Shown here one piece after another: positions 22,416 to 26,834 of a stretch of DNA of 26,834 nucleotides (the stretch's first letter is position 1; each line of letters starts with the position of its first letter). The stretch is from contig CAISTO010000439.1 in the NCBI GenBank assembly GCA_903888395.1, forward strand, positions 1 through 26,834, written 5' to 3'. A program made the position numbers and the translations under genes. Under the pieces are notes generated by a model that did not search any database, was not told the origin of the DNA, and saw only the letters and a list, made by a program, of their open reading frames with translations. Origin of the DNA: an uncultured Bacteroidota bacterium (GTDB lineage: Bacteria; Bacteroidota; Bacteroidia; UKL13-3).

Positions 22416-24506
22416 TTATTTTACAATTGCAACCTTATTGGTTGATATTAATTTATTGTTTGAATCGTAAATGCTAAGTATATAAACTCCATTATTCAAT
22501 TCACTTACTGAAATTGATTTTATATCATCTGAGAATTTACCTTTTAAAACTGATTTACCTACAAAGTCAAAAAAATAATATTCTTTCCCATTCAAATTCA
22601 ATTCCGATTTTATTGTAATTGTTTCTTGAGCGGGGTTTGGATAAATGATTATATTTTTTGATGATAACTCTAAAATTCCTGTTTGATTTGATATATATGT
22701 AAAACCAGCCAAGGAATCAGTGCCTCCAGGGGTCGTTACACTTATACTGCCGGTACTGCCAGAGTCTACTACAGCTTGAATTGTACCTGCAGATAAAATA
22801 GTAAATGATTTAGCAGGATAACCTCCAAACATAACAGCAGATGTATTTGTAAAATTGCTACCGATTATTGTTACCTTTTCACCAACTTTAGCAGAAGTAG
22901 GAGAAAAAGAAGTTACATGAGGTTCAGGTATATATATATAACCGGCCAATGAATCTTTTCCTCCAAGTGTTGTAACAGATACATATCCTGAATTACCGTT
23001 AAATACCGTTGCTGAGATTGTAGTATTATTAATGACATTAAATGATTTTGCAGAAATTCCTCCAAATGTTACCTTTTGTACATCTCTAAAATTTAGCCCT
23101 TTTATGGTTATAATTTTCTCACTTGCACTTTGCAAAGGATCAAAAGATTGAACAATCGGTGCAGGAAATACAAATCCAGTTAATATGCTTGTACCTGCCG
23201 GATTTATAACTTTAATATCCCCACTACTTCCTTTACCAACATAAGCAATTAATGTACTGTCATTTAATACTTGAAATGACTGAGCTGTATCTGTCCCAAA
23301 ATATACACTTGTTACCCCAAATAAATTTTTACCGTTTATAGTAACTGCATCTCCTTTGAATGCTAATTTAGGACTAAAATTGGTTAAAATTGGAGGATTG
23401 GTAAAGTATTTGAAGACAAAATAATCAGGACTTGTAGTATTTGATGTAAATTTAGAAGTAGATAGTATGATATTATTATTTACATCAAAACCAATGCCTA
23501 TAACTTCTGCTGAATAAAGATATATTAAGCTATCTAAGCTCATCCAATTGTTTACATTATATTTGTATAAACCTAAATATGATGACCCTAATAAATTTTC
23601 TTTCATATCAAATCTAATTTTGTACATAGAATTGTACCCACCCCTGCCTAAATTATTCCAATATCCTGTCCATTTAAGAACAGAATTAAATGCATTAGAG
23701 TTGGTGTATGTATATAAACCAATCACATATAAATTGTTGTCAGGACCTATTTCAATGTCAGAAACAACATCTGTATTCCATTTGTATGGATTATATAAAT
23801 CTGGATAAAGAGTACCTGTTGTACCCAATTTTTGTAAACCAATATTATTCCATTTTGAAATATAAGTAACACTAATAGGATTTCCACCTCCGTCAAGAAG
23901 ACGGTCATAAGTGCCTGAGAGATATAAATTATCGAATTTATCAAATTCAATATCTCCACCCCACCAAAAATTATAAGTTGCAGTATCAATTAAACTAGAC
24001 CAATTTGAGCCATTCCATTTTAAAATACTGGCTTTACCATAATAATTAACTTCAAATCTACTTACAACAATTTCTCCTATTGAATTTATTGCAATTGAAC
24101 CAAAAGTCGTTGGGCTAGATCCAAATTGGCTCCAATTATATCCATTCCATTTTGCAACATAAAATTGACCATTTGAATTTTTAAAATCACCAACAACAAA
24201 TAAATTACCATTTTTATCAAATTCCAATCTTCTTATTTGACCATTAAAATAACTAATATTATTATCTGTTAATGTTATAAAATTTAATCCGTTCCACTTT
24301 CTTATTTGATAAGTATCATTGGGATATGTTCCAGATTGCTTGACACTATATACATTTCCAAAATTATCAGATTCTATCATCATTAAATTATTAGGCTTTT
24401 CAAGTTCAACCAATTGCGCAAATGAAAAGGTTGGTAATAAATAGATTAAAAAGAATGCAAGGACTCCTTTCAGAAATGTTGTTTTCATAAAATTTTTTGT
24501 TTTCAT
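22416..24506 (-). CDS. T9SS-secreted beta-propeller / TIG-domain protein
   Basis: A 696-residue surface or secreted protein. The ATG at 24506 is chosen (a second ATG at 24488 also fits; the upstream TTG at 24581 is unlikely). The signal peptide ends in T-F-S-F-A-Q. Residues about 35-370 hold six or so repeats of a L-E-F-D-K-N-G-N-L-Y-V-x-G strand pattern followed by K-W-N-G-x-N-W, which suggests a beta-propeller. Three IPT/TIG immunoglobulin-like domains follow (about 372-447, 450-526, 529-605), each with F-G-G/T and S-x-x-V-x-T-P-G-G-type ends, then a T9SS type A sorting domain (about 618-696; I-Y-P-N-P-A and N-N-G-V-Y-I-L-S-I). Likely adhesin or carbohydrate-binding surface protein; ligand unknown. 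It lies in the accessory segment downstream of the GIY-YIG-like gene. Confidence 0.85.
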   Translation of the reverse strand: MKTKNFMKTTFLKGVLAFFLIYLLPTFSFAQLVELEKPNNLMMIESDNFGNVYSVKQSGTYPNDTYQIRKWNGLNFITLTDNNISYFNGQIRRLEFDKNGNLFVVGDFKNSNGQFYVAKWNGYNWSQFGSSPTTFGSIAINSIGEIVVSRFEVNYYGKASILKWNGSNWSSLIDTATYNFWWGGDIEFDKFDNLYLSGTYDRLLDGGGNPISVTYISKWNNIGLQKLGTTGTLYPDLYNPYKWNTDVVSDIEIGPDNNLYVIGLYTYTNSNAFNSVLKWTGYWNNLGRGGYNSMYKIRFDMKENLLGSSYLGLYKYNVNNWMSLDSLIYLYSAEVIGIGFDVNNNIILSTSKFTSNTTSPDYFVFKYFTNPPILTNFSPKLAFKGDAVTINGKNLFGVTSVYFGTDTAQSFQVLNDSTLIAYVGKGSSGDIKVINPAGTSILTGFVFPAPIVQSFDPLQSASEKIITIKGLNFRDVQKVTFGGISAKSFNVINNTTISATVFNGNSGYVSVTTLGGKDSLAGYIYIPEPHVTSFSPTSAKVGEKVTIIGSNFTNTSAVMFGGYPAKSFTILSAGTIQAVVDSGSTGSISVTTPGGTDSLAGFTYISNQTGILELSSKNIIIYPNPAQETITIKSELNLNGKEYYFFDFVGKSVLKGKFSDDIKSISVSELNNGVYILSIYDSNNKLISTNKVAIVK

Positions 24507-24577
24507 AATTTTTTTTAGGTTGTTGTTTGTTTTGGTTAATTGAAATTTATTTGAGTTTATTTGTTTTGTGTTCCTAA

Positions 24578-25195
24578 TCAATAAGATGTATTTATTAAAT
24601 CAATTGCATCCTGAAGTTTTAGCGTTTTTTGTTTGTACTTGAATTGGCTATTACATGGAGGATTAATTTCAAGAATTAAATCCTTTTTTATACTTGCTAT
24701 ATCTTTAACAAATTCTGTAGCATCTTTTGCCTCAGGTTTGAATAAATGAAAGGATAAGTTTAAGTTATTATCCATATTCTTTAATATGTTCCAATTACTC
24801 ATGCAGTATTTTACAATGTTTTTAGTAGTAACAAATCCAGTGTCTCTCAATCTTTCATTCACTATTTCTGTTTCATTAATTGTAATGTTGTTTCTTGCAA
24901 ATAGCGGACTGTAGGTTTTATTAAACCATTCAATTGTTTTATTTCCAAATCCAATTTTTATTCCTCTGCAAGTAATAGTATGTATATGTCTAATCCATCT
25001 ATCATCAATAATATCGTTATCAGTTTTGTAACTGCCTACATATGCTATTTCATCATCTAGCGTAATTATATATATACCGGGACCTTTTATATTCTCCATA
25101 TGTTTTCGGCTAAAATTTATATTGAACGGGAATTTAGCAGGGTCATTTATTTCATCTGAAAACAATTCATGTAATTTAAATTTAGTATGTATCAT
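24578..25195 (-). CDS. GIY-YIG-like nuclease domain protein
   Basis: A 205-residue protein whose residues 38-55 read G-P-G-I-Y-I-I-x(8)-A-Y-V-G-S, matching the GIY...YVG double motif of GIY-YIG nucleases. An Arg in D-R-W-I-R-H (66-71) fits the catalytic arginine, and Glu176 with N-P-P-C-N (178-182) fits the metal-binding glutamate and trailing Asn of the family. It does not resemble UvrC or an intron endonuclease; the N-terminal 35 residues and the middle are unassigned. Its only close neighbours are the divergent XRE regulator and the co-directional TIG gene 71 bp downstream. Roles such as restriction, repair or a mobile-element function are all possible; sequence alone does not decide. Confidence 0.6.
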   Translation of the reverse strand: MIHTKFKLHELFSDEINDPAKFPFNINFSRKHMENIKGPGIYIITLDDEIAYVGSYKTDNDIIDDRWIRHIHTITCRGIKIGFGNKTIEWFNKTYSPLFARNNITINETEIVNERLRDTGFVTTKNIVKYCMSNWNILKNMDNNLNLSFHLFKPEAKDATEFVKDIASIKKDLILEINPPCNSQFKYKQKTLKLQDAIDLINTSY

Positions 25196-25217
25196 AAACT
25201 TGTTTTTTTATTTTTTA

Positions 25218-25225
25218 CAAATATA
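25218..25225 (-). promoter_or_regulatory. -7 element before the GIY-YIG-like gene
   Basis: TATATTTG on the minus strand is an exact match to the Bacteroidota -7 consensus TAnnTTTG, 22 nt before the start codon. No convincing TTTG is found at the expected -33 distance. The 101-bp divergent region is shared with the XRE gene. Confidence 0.45.
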
Positions 25226-25296
25226 ATTACTTTACTTATATGATGTACCTTTTTATGTTGTAATTTTTTTTGATACATATTGTAAGTTTTGCCATT

Positions 25297-25527
25297 ATGA
25301 TTTATGAGGTAAAGGAACTTAAGAAAATAGGCGATAAATTAAAGAAAATTCGAATAAATAATGGTTACACTAGTTATGAGAAATTTGCTATTGAAAACGA
25401 GATTTCAAGAATGCAATATTGGAGAATAGAAGAAGGAAAAACTAACCTTACAATTCGAAGCCTGATTGCCATCTTGAATATTCATAAAATAACTATGGAA
25501 AAATTTTTCGAAGAAGAAAAGGAATAA
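25297..25527 (+). CDS. XRE-family helix-turn-helix regulator
   Basis: A 76-residue DNA-binding protein consisting of little more than a Cro/CI-type HTH domain: I-G-D-K-L-K-K-I-R (11-19), a recognition region around E-I-S-R-M-Q-Y-W-R-I-E-E-G-K-T-N-L-T (about 40-57), then S-L-I-A-I-L-N-I-H. The ATG at 25297 is preferred over an upstream TTG (25270). It is divergent from the GIY-YIG-like gene, so it probably regulates that gene and itself. Such small XRE proteins accompany restriction, toxin-antitoxin and mobile-element genes; which applies here is unknown. Confidence 0.85.
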   Translation: MIYEVKELKKIGDKLKKIRINNGYTSYEKFAIENEISRMQYWRIEEGKTNLTIRSLIAILNIHKITMEKFFEEEKE

Positions 25528-25546
25528 AACACATTACCATCAAATT

Positions 25547-25622
25547 AACATTGAAATTTTAAGTGGTATTAACAAAACTGATAAAATTAAAGACCCAAAT
25601 GTAGAAACGGTAGAGTAATTTG
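25547..25622 (+). pseudogene. Right direct repeat: orphan 3' end of an adaptor gene
   Basis: This fragment repeats the last codons, stop and TTTGT of the adaptor gene (21282-21357). It encodes the same 25-residue end with three conservative changes (V to I, T to N, I to V) and two silent ones, ending in the same stop. No start or upstream gene part is attached. It begins 20 bp after the XRE stop. Because the differences preserve the protein, this copy probably diverged while still part of a complete gene. It marks the right boundary of the accessory segment. Confidence 0.88.
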
Positions 25623-25671
25623 TTATACAACCATTTTGCTCTTTATAATGTCTAATAGGAAAATAAATAAG

Positions 25672-26256
25672 ATGAATAAATTCTCTGTGAAAATAGTGCT
25701 GTTTACATTATTAATTGTAACACATTCATGCACCAAAGACCACCAAGTTTGTAATGGAAATGTTGAAATAAAAGACACCAATCACTTAGTGGATATTAGT
25801 GTATTAAAAGAAGTTCCCGCTATGCTTGATACTTTAACTAAATACCCAGAACTGAAAGTAACATCTATTATTAATGACCAATACCAAACAGGAATGACCT
25901 GTAATTATTACTTTAAAGGATTAATATGTTTTGGTGCTAGTTATAGTTTGAATAGAAGTAAAAGAGAAAATTACTGGTTCTGTCAAGATAATAGACCAAA
26001 AGTAGTTATATCAACTAATTTGGATAAAAAAATTGAATATCAAAAAGCGCTTGAAATTGCTAAGAAAGAAATAGATTTTAAAAATAGTTGTTTATCGTAC
26101 CAACTTGGTTTTTATTATGCTGACACAAGTGCAATAGAAACACCAACCAGTTATAAATTAGTTTGGAATGTAAAAAGTATAGGTGGCAGTGCATATGTTG
26201 TTTTAGATGCCAAAAGCGGATTTGTTTATTCCAAATTTGATGGTGTTTTCCAATAG
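25672..26256 (+). CDS. Putative lipoprotein, PepSY-like C-terminus
   Basis: A 194-residue exported protein of unknown function. The ATG at 25672 gives a signal peptide with lipobox V-T-H-S-C (Cys near residue 20), the Bacteroidota S-C form; ATG 25648 would extend it by eight residues. The mature part contains a Cys pair region (M-T-C-N-Y-Y, L-I-C-F-G) and ends in Y-K-L-V-W-N-V-K-S followed by V-V-L-D-A-K-S-G-F-V-Y, which resembles the end of a PepSY domain. It starts just outside the right direct repeat and converges with the kinase gene, 9 bp away. No function can be assigned. Confidence 0.7.
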   Translation: MNKFSVKIVLFTLLIVTHSCTKDHQVCNGNVEIKDTNHLVDISVLKEVPAMLDTLTKYPELKVTSIINDQYQTGMTCNYYFKGLICFGASYSLNRSKRENYWFCQDNRPKVVISTNLDKKIEYQKALEIAKKEIDFKNSCLSYQLGFYYADTSAIETPTSYKLVWNVKSIGGSAYVVLDAKSGFVYSKFDGVFQ

Positions 26257-26265
26257 ATTTTTTTA

Positions 26266-26622
26266 TCAAAACTTAGGAACAAACACCAAAGCAGCAATTA
26301 TTACTGAAACAATAGAAGCAACTAAAACGCCTGCTGCTGCTAAGTCTTTTACTAATCCAGCTTTTTGGTGGTTTTGCGGATGCAGCAAATCAACCAATTT
26401 TTCAATGGAAGTATTTAATGCCTCAGCAGTAATTACCAAAGCAATTGCAAAGCATAAAAACAGCCATTCTTTTTGGTCTACTTTAAAATAAAATCCAGCA
26501 ATAATTACCACAATGGTGGCTATTAAATGAACCTGTGCATTGGCTTCGTTTTTAAACAACCAAAATAAGCCTTTAAAAGCTGGAATAAAGGATAAAATTC
26601 GTTTTTTAATAAATTGGATCAT
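26266..26622 (-). CDS. Diacylglycerol/undecaprenol kinase family protein
   Basis: An integral-membrane lipid kinase of 118 residues, the usual family size. It shows the conserved N-E-x-N-A-Q-V-H (25-32) and the signature A-E-A-L-N-T-S-I-E-K-L-V-D (about 66-78), with H-P-Q-N-H-x-x-A-G-L-V-K-D-L-A-A-A-G-V-L (about 81-100). Three membrane helices are expected. In Gram-positive relatives the substrate is undecaprenol; in Bacteroidota the lipid is not certain. Its ATG lies 17 bp inside the 3' end of the LOG-family gene, so the two genes are co-transcribed. Confidence 0.92.
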   Translation of the reverse strand: MIQFIKKRILSFIPAFKGLFWLFKNEANAQVHLIATIVVIIAGFYFKVDQKEWLFLCFAIALVITAEALNTSIEKLVDLLHPQNHQKAGLVKDLAAAGVLVASIVSVIIAALVFVPKF

Positions 26623-26834
26623 TGTTTTCTTTCCTCTTTTTATGGTTCCAATTAATTATTTCGCCTAACCAAGCAATAGGAGTTAAGCGCTTACGTTTTT
26701 TCAAACCAAATTTTTTGATGCTATATTTTTTGATGTGATCAATGCTATCATCAACGGAATCGGTAATTAATAAATGGCGTAAATCGTCTTTTGAAACGGT
26801 TCCTTTTTCCACCATATCATTGATTAATTCAATC
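26606..26834 (-). CDS. LOG-family (TIGR00730) protein, C-terminal part
   Basis: The 3' end of a Rossmann-fold nucleotide-processing protein; the frame stays open to the window edge, so the start and the P-G-G-x-G-T-x-x-E catalytic motif are outside. LOG-type proteins hydrolyse nucleoside 5'-monophosphates (release of ribose 5-phosphate from cytokinin nucleotides or AMP). The visible residues carry the family's end pattern: I-E-L-I-N-D-M-V-E-K-G-T-V-S, D-L-R-H-L-L-I-T-D-S, then a basic tail of about 35 residues. The call rests on this C-terminal pattern only. It overlaps the kinase start by 17 bp. Confidence 0.7.
   Translation of the reverse strand, partial: IELINDMVEKGTVSKDDLRHLLITDSVDDSIDHIKKYSIKKFGLKKRKRLTPIAWLGEIINWNHKKRKENNDPIY

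Noticed and set aside
1..26834. CRISPR arrays, tRNA, rRNA and riboswitches
   Set aside because: No regularly spaced short repeats, tRNA cloverleaf sequences or rRNA-like stretches were noticed on either strand; this was a reading, not a computed search.

Overview
The window is AT-rich and looks like a chromosomal segment of a rod-shaped, aerobic member of the Bacteroidota. The evidence is: two proteins with C-terminal type IX secretion (T9SS) sorting domains, a TonB-dependent receptor with an N-terminal carboxypeptidase-regulatory-like domain, a lipoprotein FKBP of the GldI type, S/A-C lipoboxes, weak Shine-Dalgarno signals and a few TAnnTTTG-like promoter elements. I cannot place it below phylum.

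Layout. 1-1712 (+): the end of a phenylacetyl-CoA epoxidase operon (paaB fragment, paaC, paaD), closed by a long palindromic terminator. 1811-2965 (+): an orphan membrane histidine kinase. 3055-10118 (-): a 1346-residue secreted protein made of two near-identical beta-helix-like modules plus four PKD domains, preceded by its presumed partner, a TonB-dependent receptor; each gene has its own upstream region and both carry the same array of GTTA half-sites. 10280-14920 (-): a probable five-gene operon, a DHH phosphoesterase followed by four secreted or lipid-anchored FKBP-type prolyl isomerases. 15128-15880 (+): an exported class I glutamine-amidotransferase-like hydrolase. 15893-18375 (-): mreB-mreC-mreD for rod shape. 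18650-21353 (+): a secreted subtilisin and a MacA/HlyD-type adaptor in one operon.

21354-25546 reads as an accessory insertion: a frameshifted REP-associated tyrosine transposase with an inverted pair of REP-like hairpins inside its own reading frame, a T9SS-exported beta-propeller/TIG protein, a GIY-YIG-like protein and a divergent XRE regulator. About 76 bp of the 3' end of the adaptor gene is repeated, with five differences, at the far edge of this segment (25547-25622), so the insertion is bounded by direct repeats of a gene end. 25672-26834: a lipoprotein, an undecaprenol/diacylglycerol kinase and the C-terminus of a LOG-family protein.

The most interesting points are the duplicated adaptor 3' end that frames the 4.2-kb insertion, the 11-bp-periodic operator shared by the receptor and the beta-helix gene (resembling binding sites of PhoB/OmpR-type regulators), and the REP pair embedded in the transposase frame. 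All functional calls come from reading the translated sequence; no database search was run.
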